DNA of 64,000 nt from Sphingobium chungbukense (GCF_001005725.1 NZ_LBIC01000004.1:248001-312000), one strand, 5' to 3'; shown: positions 43,958 to 52,847, counted from the stretch's first letter. Numbers and translations are program-made. Notes: generated by a model not told the origin, from the sequence alone.

Positions 43958-44664
43958 AGGGCGAGTTGAAGATTTTGGGCCTGGCCCACGGGCTGCTGCT
44001 GGGGCTGGTGCTCGCCTCGCCGCTGGTCGCGCCGTCGTTGCTGCCCTGGGGCGCCGAAGCGCTGTTCATCATCGCCGCCTTCCAGTTGCGGCTGGCCGAC
44101 CGGCGCTGGGAAACGCGGGCGGGCCTGCATGGCTGGATCAGCCATATCCGCATGGCGCCGCTGCGGCTGGTGCCATGGGCGGGGACGGCGGTCGTCGCGG
44201 CGATTGCCGGGCCGGAGCAGGCCCGGCTCGCCGCCGCGATCCTGATCGCCGTCGTCATGGGCGAATTGCTGGTCTATCCCGTCATCGCGCATCTGCTCGG
44301 CCGCTTGCCGCGCCTGGGTCTGGCGGGGGCGATGCTGTTGCTGCTGATCGGCTGCGGCCTTGCCGGACCGGGTCAGGCGGCGCGCTTCGCCATGGCCTTT
44401 GCGCTGGGCATCAGTGGCTGCGTCTTCTGGCTGCGCGGACCCGATGGGGAGGCGGGCGCGACCCTCGCCGCGCTGAGCGGCGCGGTCGGCGCGCTGGCGG
44501 TCGCCCTGCTGATGCCGATGGCGCAGGGCGTGGCGATACCGGCCGCGACCCTTTGCCTGACGCTGACCTTTGCCCATCTGTCGGTGATGCGGCGCCACCC
44601 GCTGCACTGGCGGCTGCCGAGCGGCATGCGCCGCGTGCTCCCGCGCCCGGGGGGTCTTGGCTGA
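43954..44664 (+). CDS. multi-pass membrane protein, uncharacterised
   Basis: 236 residues with six to seven hydrophobic helices (LLLGLVLASPLVAPSLLPWG, IIAAFQLRLADRRW, TAVVAAIAG, ILIAVVMGELLVYPVIAHLLG, GAMLLLLIGCGLAG, and others). No recognised motif; high Gly/Ala/Leu content. The start overlaps the ligase stop by four bases, so it is coupled to it and probably acts in the same envelope polysaccharide pathway. Alternatives such as a flippase component cannot be decided. Confidence 0.62.
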   Translation: MKGELKILGLAHGLLLGLVLASPLVAPSLLPWGAEALFIIAAFQLRLADRRWETRAGLHGWISHIRMAPLRLVPWAGTAVVAAIAGPEQARLAAAILIAVVMGELLVYPVIAHLLGRLPRLGLAGAMLLLLIGCGLAGPGQAARFAMAFALGISGCVFWLRGPDGEAGATLAALSGAVGALAVALLMPMAQGVAIPAATLCLTLTFAHLSVMRRHPLHWRLPSGMRRVLPRPGGLG

Positions 44665-44710
44665 CGTGGAACGAAGCAAGGCATGGCGGGTTTGATGGCG
44701 TGAGACGATC

Positions 44711-45721
44711 ATGCCCGCTACGCCCCGCATCATCCACGCCAATGACGGCATGCCCGGTATCACGCGCCGGGCGCTGAAACGGGGATGGGCCTATTTCGAC
44801 GCCGGCGGTACGCGGATCACCGACCGGGAGGAGATCGACCGGCTGAACGCCATCGCCATGCCGCCCGCCTATCGCGATTGCTGGTTTTGCCCACACCCGG
44901 ACGGCCATATCCAGGCGACCGGCTATGACGACCGGGGACGCAAGCAATATCGTTATCACACCGCGTTCCGCGCCGCGCGCGAAGCGGAGAAATATGCCGG
45001 ATGCGCCGCCTTCGGCCACGCCCTGCCGAAGCTGCGCGCACGGATCGAGGCCGATCTGTCGCGGCGCGGCCTTGCCAAGGAAAAGACGCTCGCCGCGGTC
45101 GTGCGCCTGCTCGACCTCGCCAAGGTGCGCGTCGGCAACGAGCAATATGTCGCCGCGAACAAGAGCTTCGGCGCCACGACCCTGCGCCGCCGCCATGTCG
45201 ACCTGCGGGGGCAGGCGCTGCGCCTGCGCTACCGCGCCAAGTCGGGACGGGAGCATGAACTGACGATCACCGACCGCCGGCTTGTGCGCTTCGTGCGGGC
45301 GGTGCAGGACCTGCCGGGGCAGCATCTGTTCCAATATCTGGATGAGGAGGGCGTCGCCCGGCCCATCACCTCCAGCGACGTCAACGCCTATATCGCGCAG
45401 GCCATGAGGGGCGACTTCACCGCCAAGCATTTCCGCACCTGGGGTGCATCCGTCATCGCCTTCGAAGCGCTGGCGACGGGCAGCATTTCCCTGAAGCAGA
45501 TGATCGCGCCGGTGGCGGAGGCGCTGGGCAACACCCCGGCGATCAGCCGCAAAAGCTATATTCATCCCGCGTTGATGGAACTTTGCCGCAACGGACAGGA
45601 TGAATGGCGCGAGGGGCTTCGCCTGCCGCGCACAACCCGCTATCAGTCCCGCTACGAACGAGGACTGATCGCCCTGCTGGAAAGCCTGGACATGGCTTGC
45701 GCTTTCCGGCGGGCGGCCTGA
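44711..45721 (+). CDS. DNA topoisomerase IB
   Basis: Eukaryotic-type (type IB) topoisomerase that relaxes supercoils by transient 3'-phosphotyrosine linkage. 336 residues with the bacterial TopIB layout: N-terminal RGWAYFDAGGTRITDREEIDRLNAIAMPPAYRDCWFCPHPDGHIQATGYDDRGRKQYRYH, then the catalytic core RVGNEQYVAANKSFGATTLRRRHVDLRG, KSGREHELTITDRRLVRFVR, TAKHFRTWGAS and the nucleophile in ISRKSYIHPALM. Length and motifs match the family. Placed between the polysaccharide genes and MscS; no functional link evident. Confidence 0.93.
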   Translation: MPATPRIIHANDGMPGITRRALKRGWAYFDAGGTRITDREEIDRLNAIAMPPAYRDCWFCPHPDGHIQATGYDDRGRKQYRYHTAFRAAREAEKYAGCAAFGHALPKLRARIEADLSRRGLAKEKTLAAVVRLLDLAKVRVGNEQYVAANKSFGATTLRRRHVDLRGQALRLRYRAKSGREHELTITDRRLVRFVRAVQDLPGQHLFQYLDEEGVARPITSSDVNAYIAQAMRGDFTAKHFRTWGASVIAFEALATGSISLKQMIAPVAEALGNTPAISRKSYIHPALMELCRNGQDEWREGLRLPRTTRYQSRYERGLIALLESLDMACAFRRAA

Positions 45722-45748
45722 CCCGTACCCACGGTTCCAAGGATTTCC

Positions 45749-46933
45749 ATGGCCCAGAAAGATCCCGTCGCCCTTCCCGAGATTGACGTGCGCCCCCCCA
45801 ACCTGACCGAGATGTGGCATTCGACGGTTCACTGGTTCTCGCTCCATTATTGGCAGATCCTGATCGCGATCGGCGCGGCGGTGGTCATCTATACCCTGCT
45901 GACCGCACTGCGCAGCATCGGCGGGCGGCTGAAGGGGGCACCCGGCGACACGCTGGGTTTCGTCAATGTCGCGGGCCGGTCCTTCGCCCGGACCACTCAT
46001 TTCTTCATGGCCATGGTCGCGGCGCGGCTGGTGGTGAGCTATGCCAATCCACCGCAGATGGTGCTGAAGACCGTCGCCTTCCTCTTCACCATCGCAGCCG
46101 TCTTCCAATGCGCCATCTGGGCGCGGGAGATCATATTGGGGCTGGTCGAACGGCGCACCTCGGCGGACGAAAGCCAGAGCCTGGCCAATGCCATGGGGCT
46201 GATCCGCGTGCTCGTGACGTTCGCACTGTTCGCGATCGCTCTGATCGTGGTGCTGGACAATCTGGGTGTGAACGTCACCGGCCTGGTCGCGGGTCTGGGC
46301 ATCGGCGGCATTGCCATCGGCCTCGCCGCGCAGGGCATATTCTCCGACCTGTTCGCCGCGCTGTCGATCATCTTCGACAAGCCCTTCCGCCAGGGCGAGG
46401 TCATCACCTATGACCAGACCACCGCCCGGGTCGAGCATATCGGCCTGAAAAGCACGCATCTGCGCGCGATGAGCGGTGAGAAGAAGGTGATTTCCAACGC
46501 CAATCTGCTGCAGAAGGAGATCACCAGCCTCCAGATGCTCGCCCAGCGGCGCGTGACCTTCGCCATCGGCATCATCTACCAGACGCCGGAGGACAAGGCC
46601 GATGCGATCCCCGCGATGTTGAAGGAGATCGTCGAGGCGCAGGGGCATATCTTCGTCAATGCGGGGCTGGTCAGTTTCGGCGCGAGTTCGCTCGATTATC
46701 AGCTCAATTTCGACGTGCCCGATCCCGATACCCACGATTATTTCGCCTCGCGGCACCAGGTCGGCCTCGCCATCTGGAAGCGCTTCAGGGCGGCGGGGAT
46801 CGAGTTCGCCTATCCGACGCAGACGAGTTTCACGGCCGCCCCGGATGGACATGCCGTCATGCCCTATCCGGATGTGCAGCCCGTGGTGCGGGTCGACCAG
46901 AAGGGCAGGGAGGCCCAGGACCGGCTCGCCTGA
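45749..46933 (+). CDS. small-conductance mechanosensitive channel (MscS family)
   Basis: Tension-gated channel releasing solutes on hypo-osmotic shock. 394 residues: four hydrophobic helices in the N-terminal 190, then the MscS pore region LGVNVTGLVAGLGIGGIAIGLAAQGIFSDLFAALSIIFDKPFRQGEVI, where the AGLGIGG–GLAAQ pore helix is diagnostic. A beta-domain (VEHIGLKSTHLRAMSGEKKVISNANLLQKEI) and the C-terminal alpha/beta domain follow. No sensor domain. It starts 27 bases after topoisomerase IB on the same strand. Confidence 0.94.
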   Translation: MAQKDPVALPEIDVRPPNLTEMWHSTVHWFSLHYWQILIAIGAAVVIYTLLTALRSIGGRLKGAPGDTLGFVNVAGRSFARTTHFFMAMVAARLVVSYANPPQMVLKTVAFLFTIAAVFQCAIWAREIILGLVERRTSADESQSLANAMGLIRVLVTFALFAIALIVVLDNLGVNVTGLVAGLGIGGIAIGLAAQGIFSDLFAALSIIFDKPFRQGEVITYDQTTARVEHIGLKSTHLRAMSGEKKVISNANLLQKEITSLQMLAQRRVTFAIGIIYQTPEDKADAIPAMLKEIVEAQGHIFVNAGLVSFGASSLDYQLNFDVPDPDTHDYFASRHQVGLAIWKRFRAAGIEFAYPTQTSFTAAPDGHAVMPYPDVQPVVRVDQKGREAQDRLA

Positions 46934-47022
46934 TCGCATATCGGACTCGGCCCGGCCTGCTCCCCCTTGCCTGAGACAGCGTCGGGAGTCAGGCCGGGGC
47001 CGACCATGAACAGACATTGCGG

Positions 47023-47418
47023 ATGCCCATGAAACCGATCTATCTGGTGGCTGCCATCGCCGCCCTCGCCCTTGCGCCAGCAGCCCATGCCGAGGGGATC
47101 GGCGCCGAACTCAACTATGGTCGCGCCGACGGTCATTGGGGAACGGAAATCGGCGCAGGCTATGCGATGGGCATGGGCGGCTTCCGCCTGACACCGGGCG
47201 GCGGCGTGTATCTGCGCGACGGCGATACGAAGCTCTATGGGCGGGTCGAGGCGAGCTATACCCTGCCCGCTTCCGCCACTATCGGCGCGGGCGTGCGCTT
47301 CAGCGGCGACAATATACGCCCCTATGCCATGCTGGCCATGCCGCTGATCCCCAAGCTGCGCGCCAAGGCCAATGTCGGGCCGAAATATTATGCGGTGGGT
47401 CTGACGCTGGGTTATTGA
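47023..47418 (+). CDS. outer-membrane beta-barrel-like small protein
   Basis: 131 residues with a signal peptide ending AHA (IYLVAAIAALALAPAAHA). The mature part has alternating hydrophobic/aromatic strands with Gly/Asp turns (GAELNYGRADGHWGTEIGAGYAMGMGG … RVEASYTLPASATIGAGVRF) and ends in Tyr, typical of small outer-membrane barrels (YfaZ/opacity-type). ATG at 47023 is used; 47029 is equally possible and gives MKPIYLVAA. Followed by a dispersed hairpin. Function unknown. Confidence 0.65.
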   Translation: MPMKPIYLVAAIAALALAPAAHAEGIGAELNYGRADGHWGTEIGAGYAMGMGGFRLTPGGGVYLRDGDTKLYGRVEASYTLPASATIGAGVRFSGDNIRPYAMLAMPLIPKLRAKANVGPKYYAVGLTLGY

Positions 47419-47430
47419 TCGCGTTCCTGC

Positions 47431-47452
47431 TGCTCCTGCGCGGGCAGGAGCA
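47431..47452. repeat. TCCTGC-N4-GCAGGA hairpin between convergent genes
   Basis: TGCTCCTGC (47431-47439), loop GCGG, GCAGGAGCA (47444-47452), just before the epimerase stop. Fourth copy of the hairpin family in the window and a likely bidirectional terminator. Confidence 0.75.
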
Positions 47453-47457
47453 CAGAA

Positions 47458-48432
47458 TCAATCCAAGCCCCACAAAGTGCCGGGATGAAGTAGCCCGTCG
47501 CGCATCTCCAGCCCGCCATCGCGGTCCTTCGCCAGCAGCAGCGCGCCGTCCAGATCGATCCAGTCCGCCCCCTGCGCGACCAGCGCGGCGGGTGCGATGC
47601 CCAGCGACGTGCCCAGCATGCAGCCAACCATCACGCGGAAACCCCGCGCCCTCGCCTCGCGCGACAGGGCGAGCGCCTCGGTCAGGCCGCCCGCCTTGTC
47701 CAGCTTGATGTTCACCGCGTCGAAACCGCCCAGCCGGTCGAGATCGGCGCGGCTATGGCAACTTTCATCCGCGCACAGGGGCAAGGGCGCCCTGATACCG
47801 GTCAGCCGCTCCTCCCTGCCGTGGAAAACCGGCTGCTCGACCATCTCGACGCCCAGTTCCGCCAGCGCCCCTGCCTCAGCCACGATGTCGCGTTCATGCC
47901 AGCTTTCATTGGCATCGACGATCAGCCGCACATCCGGCGCGCCCGCCCGCACGGCCGCGATCCGCGCGCGGTCGCCTTCGCCCGTGAGCTTGCATTTAAG
48001 CAAGCCGAAGCCGCGCCCCGCCGCAGCCCGCGCATCCGCCTCCATCTTCTCCGGCTCGCCCAGGCTGATGGTGAAGGCGGTCGGCAAGGGCCTGGGTTGG
48101 TCCAGACCGGCAAGCCGCCACACCGGCATTCCGGCACGCTTCGCCTCCAGATCCCAGAGCGCGCAATCCAGCGCATTGCGGGCGGCGCCTCGCGGCATCG
48201 CCTCCAACAATGCCTCCCGCTCCAGCGGTCCGGCATAGGCGTTGATCGCCGCAGCACAGCCTTCCGCCGTCTCGCCTTCATAATAGATCGCCGTGCCCTC
48301 GCCCCGCCCGACATGCGCGCCATCGGCCACGGTGCAGACGACGACGTCCACCGATGTCTTGGCCCCCCGGCTGATGATGAAGGCCCCCGCGACCGGCCAG
48401 CGTTCAACAGTCGCGGATAGGAGGCGTGTCAT
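47458..48432 (-). CDS. dipeptide epimerase (L-Ala-D/L-Glu epimerase type, enolase superfamily)
   Basis: Epimerises dipeptides such as the murein L-Ala-D-Glu so they can be recycled. 324 residues with start at 48432 (MTRLLSATVERWPVAG). The enolase-superfamily catalytic set is visible: the KxK base in LLKCKLTGEG, the Asp, Glu and Asp metal ligands in IVDANESW, MVEQPVF and LCADES, and the second Lys base in NIKLDKAGG. Its closest family is the Ala-Glu epimerase (YcjG-like). Divergent from the broken methyltransferase gene. Confidence 0.92.
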   Translation of the reverse strand: MTRLLSATVERWPVAGAFIISRGAKTSVDVVVCTVADGAHVGRGEGTAIYYEGETAEGCAAAINAYAGPLEREALLEAMPRGAARNALDCALWDLEAKRAGMPVWRLAGLDQPRPLPTAFTISLGEPEKMEADARAAAGRGFGLLKCKLTGEGDRARIAAVRAGAPDVRLIVDANESWHERDIVAEAGALAELGVEMVEQPVFHGREERLTGIRAPLPLCADESCHSRADLDRLGGFDAVNIKLDKAGGLTEALALSREARARGFRVMVGCMLGTSLGIAPAALVAQGADWIDLDGALLLAKDRDGGLEMRDGLLHPGTLWGLD

Positions 48433-48528
48433 CGGCGTTCCCTGTGCTGAATATGGTGGGGCCTGAGCGAACCGGCTATCCCCGCCGCATAACCCCTCTC
48501 GACCCGCAGATAAAGGATAGGCGCACCC

Positions 48529-49229
48529 GTGACCTCCAGAGAATTGACCGGCCTGCTGCCCCTCGGCGATGCCGACGCGCTGGCGGCCCGGCGCCGGCCG
48601 CGCGCCCTTGGCGACTGGGCCTGGCGCATCGGCTTCGGCGCGATCACCTGGCCCTGGCTGCTGGCCAGCCTGTCGGGCGGGCGCAAGGCGGACAAGCGGG
48701 CCTTGCTCGATGAACTCGGCCTGCCCCATGACGCGCTGCCGCATCTGGGGAGCTGGAAGGCGGATGTCGGTTTCCTGCGGCATATCGTCCGCGAGATCGC
48801 GCGGGCGCGGCCGGCCAATGTGGTCGAGCTGGGCGCGGGTGCCTCGACGCTGATCGCGGCGCGCGCGCTTGCCCAGCATGGCGGGGGGCGCGCGACTGGC
48901 TTTCCGATCATGGCCTGCATGCCGATCTGCGTCATGCGCCCCTTGTCGCGGAGAGCCGGGACTGGCCGGGGCGCTGGTATGATATCGACAGCCTGCCCGA
49001 CAGCATTGACCTGCTGATCATCGACGGGCCGCCCTGGGCAGTGCATCCGCTGGTGCGCGGTGCGGCGGACAGCCTGTTCGCGCGCCTCTCTCCAGGCGCC
49101 GTCGTGCTGCTCGACGATGCGGCCCGCCCCGGTGAGCGGCTGGTCGCCCGGCGCTGGCGCAAGCGCTGGCCGCATATCGACTTCCAGTTGAGACATGACG
49201 GCACCAAGGGCACGTTGGTCGGACGCCGC
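48529..49229 (+). pseudogene. class I SAM methyltransferase, disrupted by frameshift/internal deletion
   Basis: The first 120 codons read as the N-terminal half of a methyltransferase: MTSRELTGLLPLGDADALAA, then FLRHIVREIARARPANVVELGAGASTLIAARALAQHGGGR, where VVELGAGAS is the SAM-binding motif. After a GC-rich stretch with six G (48883-48888) the family sequence resumes in another frame: DWLSDHGLHADLRHAPL … DLLIIDGPPWAVHPLVRGA … LLDDAARPGERLVARRW. The segment that should follow GGGR (usually a …GFDHD-type stretch) is missing, so bases were lost as well as the frame. The original frame ends at 49017. The 3' part continues into the chimeric ORF. A sequencing or assembly error is possible. Confidence 0.68.
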
Positions 49230-49781
49230 CGCGACACGTCGATCCCCGTCGCCAACGACAATGAACGGGGCCGGGCCTGGCGGCATATCGCCCGCGCCGC
49301 CGGGATCGCCGCGCTGATCGCCACCGGCTGGATCGCGCGCGGGGAAATGGGCGAGTTTCCGCAAAGCGCGGAAGCCAGCACCTTTCTGGACGAAGCCGCC
49401 GCATCGCACCGCACGGGACTGTTGCGCCAGAGCATGGCTTCGCAGGTGGAAAGCGCGACGCTCAATCCGGGGGAAATCCGGCGCTCGACCGGCATCACCC
49501 TGCCGCCGCTGCCCGCGCGGTGGCGGATCGACGACGTCCAGCTCTATCCCACATCCGGCAGTCCCGCCCTGGCCGTGTCGATCACCACCCCGGACGGCGA
49601 GCAGCTCTCCTTCTTCGCCGACCGCGCCGAAACCCCGGCAGAATCCCGCCCGCTGCTGGCCCGACGGGCTGACGACGTCATCGCCTATTGGGAGGCGGGC
49701 GACATGGCCTATGCCTTGACGGGACGGGCGACGGCGGGCCGCATCATGACGCTGGCGGCGGAGATCGCGCCCGTTCTCTGA
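49041..49781 (+). CDS. chimeric ORF: methyltransferase 3' end fused to an anti-sigma-factor-like C-terminal region
   Basis: 246 residues from a GTG. Residues 1-70 are the methyltransferase C-terminus (HPLVRGAADSLFARLSPGAVVLLDDAARP … GTKGTLVGRR). From about residue 75, ANDNERGRAWRHIARAAGIAALIATGWIA is a membrane helix, followed by SHRTGLLRQSMASQVESATLNPGEI, RSTGITLPPLPARWRIDDVQLYPT and WEAGDMAYALTGRATAGRI. That part looks like the C-terminal domain of transmembrane anti-sigma factors, but the N-terminal zinc-binding anti-sigma domain is missing. Whether it is translated, and from where, is unknown. No sigma factor gene is nearby. Confidence 0.5.
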   Translation: MHPLVRGAADSLFARLSPGAVVLLDDAARPGERLVARRWRKRWPHIDFQLRHDGTKGTLVGRRRDTSIPVANDNERGRAWRHIARAAGIAALIATGWIARGEMGEFPQSAEASTFLDEAAASHRTGLLRQSMASQVESATLNPGEIRRSTGITLPPLPARWRIDDVQLYPTSGSPALAVSITTPDGEQLSFFADRAETPAESRPLLARRADDVIAYWEAGDMAYALTGRATAGRIMTLAAEIAPVL

Positions 49782-49823
49782 TCCCCTTTTACAGTGCGCG
49801 GCAGGCTGCTACAGCGCACGCGC

Positions 49824-51608
49824 ATGGAGGAACTGGACAAGCCGTCGCGCGACAAAACGCGCCCCGCCCTAGGCAGCCTGGGCATGATCTGGCGTTTCGC
49901 CAGCCGCTATCCCGGCCGCATTGCCGGCGCGCTCACCGCGCTGTTCATCTCCTCCGCCGCGACACTGGCGATTCCCAGCGGATTCAAGCTGGTGATCGAC
50001 CGGGGATTCATGGGTGGTGGCGATATCAGCCGCTGGTTCGAATATCTGTTCATCATCGTCGTGGTCCTGGCCGCTGCGACCGCCGCGCGCTTTTATTGCG
50101 TATCCTGGCTAGGGGAACGGGTCGTCGCCGATATCCGGTCCGCCACCCAGGCCAATCTGCTGCGGCAGGAACCCCGCTTCTTCGAGGAAAACCGGCCGTC
50201 CGAAATCGCATCCCGCATGACTGCCGACACTGCGATCATCGACCAGGTGGTGGGATCGACCGTGTCCATCGCCCTGCGCAACGTGGTGACGGGCATTGGC
50301 GGCCTGATCTACCTGTTCGCGCTGGCGCCCAAGCTGGCAGGGCTGCTGCTGCTGGGCATTCCCGTCATCCTGGTCGCGATCATCGGCCTCGGCCGGCGCG
50401 TGCGCAAGCTTTCGCGCGCCAGTCAGGACCGGCTGGCCGAGGTCGGCAGCGTCACTTCCGAGACATTGGGCGCGATGAAGATCGTCCAGGCCTTCGGCCA
50501 GGAAGGCCGGGAGGCCGCCCGCTTCGACGCGACGGTCGAGATGGGTTTCGCCACCGCCCGCCGCCGCATTGCCCTGCGCGCGGCGATGACCGCCATCGTC
50601 ATCGCGCTGGTGTTCGGATCGATCACCGCCGTCATGTGGCAGGGCGCGCTGGACGTCGCAGCCGGGCGCCTGTCGGGCGGCAGCATCGCAGCCTTCGTGT
50701 TGACCGGCGGGCTAGTCGCGGGGGCGTTTGGCGCGCTGTCGGAAACCTGGGGCGACCTGCTGCGCGGCGCGGGTGCGGCCGGGCGGTTGCATGAATTGAT
50801 GATCGCCGTGCCGCAGATCGCGGTCCCGCCGCGGCCGGTGCCGGTGCCGGGCGCGGACCATGGGGCACGTCTTCAGTTCGAAGACGTGCATTTCCGCTAT
50901 CCGACCCGCCCCGATCAGGCCGCGCTGCACGGCATTTCCATCGATATAGCGCCGGGCGAAACGGTGGCGATCGTCGGGCCTTCCGGCGCGGGCAAGTCCA
51001 CGCTGATCCAGTTGGCGCTGCGCTTCTACGATCCCGATTCGGGCGATATCCGCCTGAACGGCGTGCCGCTGACGCAAGCCGACCCGGCCGCGGTACGCGC
51101 GATGATGGCGATGGTGCCGCAGGAAAGCATCATCTTCGCCGCGTCCGCCCGCGACAATCTGCGTTATGGCAAATGGGATGCGAGCGACGAGGAGATTTGG
51201 GCGGCCGCTCGCGCCGCCAATGCGGAACGCTTCCTGCGCGCCCTGCCGGAGGGTTTGGACAGCTATCTCGGCGAAGGCGGTGCACGCTTGTCGGGCGGGC
51301 AGCGCCAGCGCCTGTCGATCGCCCGGGCCTTGCTGCGCGATGCGCCGATCCTGCTGCTCGATGAGGCGACCTCCGCGCTCGACGCGGAATCGGAGCGGCT
51401 GGTGCAGGACGCGCTCGCCCGGCTCATGCAGGGTCGCACGACGATCGTCATCGCCCACCGGCTCGCAACGGTGCGCGCCGCGGACCGGATATTGGTGCTC
51501 GATGAAGGCAGGCTGGTCGAACAGGGTAATCATGCCACGCTGATGGCCCGGCAAGGGCTCTATGCGCGGCTAGCCAATCTGCAATTTCAGGATGTTCCGG
51601 CGGGCTGA
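49824..51608 (+). CDS. ABC exporter, fused permease/ATPase (MsbA-like)
   Basis: 594 residues from ATG 49824 (MEELDKPSRDKTRPALG); a GTG at 49794 is possible. An N-terminal ABC transmembrane domain of about 310 residues with six helices is followed by a nucleotide-binding domain: Walker A GPSGAGKSTL, Q-loop MVPQESIIFA, signature LSGGQRQRLSIARALL, Walker B ILLLDEATSALD and the H-loop AHRLATV. The half-transporter dimerises. Closest families are lipid A/multidrug-type exporters; the substrate is not determined by the context. It starts 43 bases after the chimeric ORF. Confidence 0.92.
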   Translation: MEELDKPSRDKTRPALGSLGMIWRFASRYPGRIAGALTALFISSAATLAIPSGFKLVIDRGFMGGGDISRWFEYLFIIVVVLAAATAARFYCVSWLGERVVADIRSATQANLLRQEPRFFEENRPSEIASRMTADTAIIDQVVGSTVSIALRNVVTGIGGLIYLFALAPKLAGLLLLGIPVILVAIIGLGRRVRKLSRASQDRLAEVGSVTSETLGAMKIVQAFGQEGREAARFDATVEMGFATARRRIALRAAMTAIVIALVFGSITAVMWQGALDVAAGRLSGGSIAAFVLTGGLVAGAFGALSETWGDLLRGAGAAGRLHELMIAVPQIAVPPRPVPVPGADHGARLQFEDVHFRYPTRPDQAALHGISIDIAPGETVAIVGPSGAGKSTLIQLALRFYDPDSGDIRLNGVPLTQADPAAVRAMMAMVPQESIIFAASARDNLRYGKWDASDEEIWAAARAANAERFLRALPEGLDSYLGEGGARLSGGQRQRLSIARALLRDAPILLLDEATSALDAESERLVQDALARLMQGRTTIVIAHRLATVRAADRILVLDEGRLVEQGNHATLMARQGLYARLANLQFQDVPAG

Positions 51609-51803
51609 ACGTTCATCGATTGTGGGTGGAGTTCCGCCATTTCCCACTCTTCGTCCGGAACTTCATCCGGGGTGATGCTGCCTCGGGCCAGATGCGGTTT
51701 CGGAAGAAAGCGGGACCCAATCAGTTCCGCGGTGATGGGAATGGCCATGTCTTGCACCGGCCGACAGCCGCCCAAGCCTGTCTGACCGGCAGAACTGGAA
51801 CGG

Positions 51804-52121
51804 CTATTGGCTGATCTTGATGATGTGATCGAGAATGGCCGGGTGTAGCGGACGATCGAACACGCAGCCCGATTCGTGCGCCCGGCTCCATTGCACCCGC
51901 GCACGGCGGCCTTCGAAGCCGGGCAGCATGATCCACAGATCATCCCCGGCTGTCAGCTTCATGAAGCTCTTGAGGCGGAATCCGGTGGTCGTGGCGTCCG
52001 CAATCTGGCTCTTGAACCAGGTTTCGCCCGGTCTGCGCACCCGAACGGTGATGAGCACCGACCGGCGGTCCGCCAGACGGCTATTGCCCCTGCTGAGTTC
52101 GGTTTGAAGTTTGGCGCCCAT
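51804..52121 (-). CDS. PilZ domain protein
   Basis: 105 residues, one PilZ domain. The N-terminal SRLADRRSVLITVRVRRPG and CVFDRPLHPAILDHI bracket the fold; the (D/N)xSxxG motif is represented by DATTTGFRLKS, not a perfect match, so c-di-GMP binding is less certain than for the PilZ protein at 18941. Between the ABC transporter and the exbD genes, separate transcription likely. Confidence 0.72.
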   Translation of the reverse strand: MGAKLQTELSRGNSRLADRRSVLITVRVRRPGETWFKSQIADATTTGFRLKSFMKLTAGDDLWIMLPGFEGRRARVQWSRAHESGCVFDRPLHPAILDHIIKISQ

Positions 52122-52405
52122 GATCCAATGCCGATTTGACCATCCGCATCATCCCCCATCAGGGTAAAGGAAGATTTAAGTCCCCGCGGGTCGCGCGCAT
52201 TAAATAAGGCAGATAAAATAAGGGGCCGCCGAAGCAGCCCCCATCAAAGTCAGCGCGATAAGGCCGATTGCGTCACCCCTGCCCGCGCCCGGAAACGGGA
52301 AGTCAAACATTCCCGGCCAGACGGCGGCGGCGTATCCGGTCCTCAAACGCCCTTGTCTGTCGTGAACCGGGTCCTGGCGCTGCCAGAAACCGGTTCCGCT
52401 CTGAT

Positions 52406-52828
52406 TTAGAACTTGCCGTACTGTTCGTTGCCGACGAAGCCCAGCTTGGTCACGCCGGCGCGCTTGATCTCCGCCAGCACCTCGTCAACGACGACATAGC
52501 GGGTCTGCGCATCCGGCTGGAACTGCAGTTCGGGTTCGACCGGCAACCGCAGCGACTGCTGCAGATACTGACGCAGGGTCAGCAGGTCGATGGCCGAACC
52601 GTTCCAGGTGATGATGCCGCCGGCATCGATCGCGACCTTGTTCTTGACCGGGTCGACGACACTGGCGGTCGGCGGCGCGTTCTGCGGCAGGTCGATCTTG
52701 ACCGCGTGGGTCTGGATCGGAATGGTGATGATGAACATGATGAGGAGAACGAGCATGACGTCGATCAACGGCGTCGTGTTCATTTCCACCATCGGTTCGC
52801 CATCTTCACTTCCGGCACTCATTGCCAT
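52406..52828 (-). CDS. exbD: ExbD-family biopolymer transport protein (second copy)
   Basis: 140 residues; N-terminal MVEMNTTPLIDVMLVLLIMFIITIPIQTHAVKIDLP contains the single membrane helix and the conserved Asp of the proton path, then a periplasmic domain ending KLGFVGNEQYGKF. ExbD with ExbB converts proton motive force into TonB movement. This is the last gene of the tonB-exbB-exbD-exbD operon; paired exbD genes are usual in sphingomonads. Confidence 0.92.
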   Translation of the reverse strand: MAMSAGSEDGEPMVEMNTTPLIDVMLVLLIMFIITIPIQTHAVKIDLPQNAPPTASVVDPVKNKVAIDAGGIITWNGSAIDLLTLRQYLQQSLRLPVEPELQFQPDAQTRYVVVDEVLAEIKRAGVTKLGFVGNEQYGKF

Positions 52829-52847
52829 GGGGCGATACTCCTAAAAC

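Noticed and set aside
51587-51748. Minus-strand ORF of 53 residues between the ABC exporter and the PilZ gene
   Set aside because: No RBS, no family resemblance, and it overlaps the end of the ABC gene by 22 bases.
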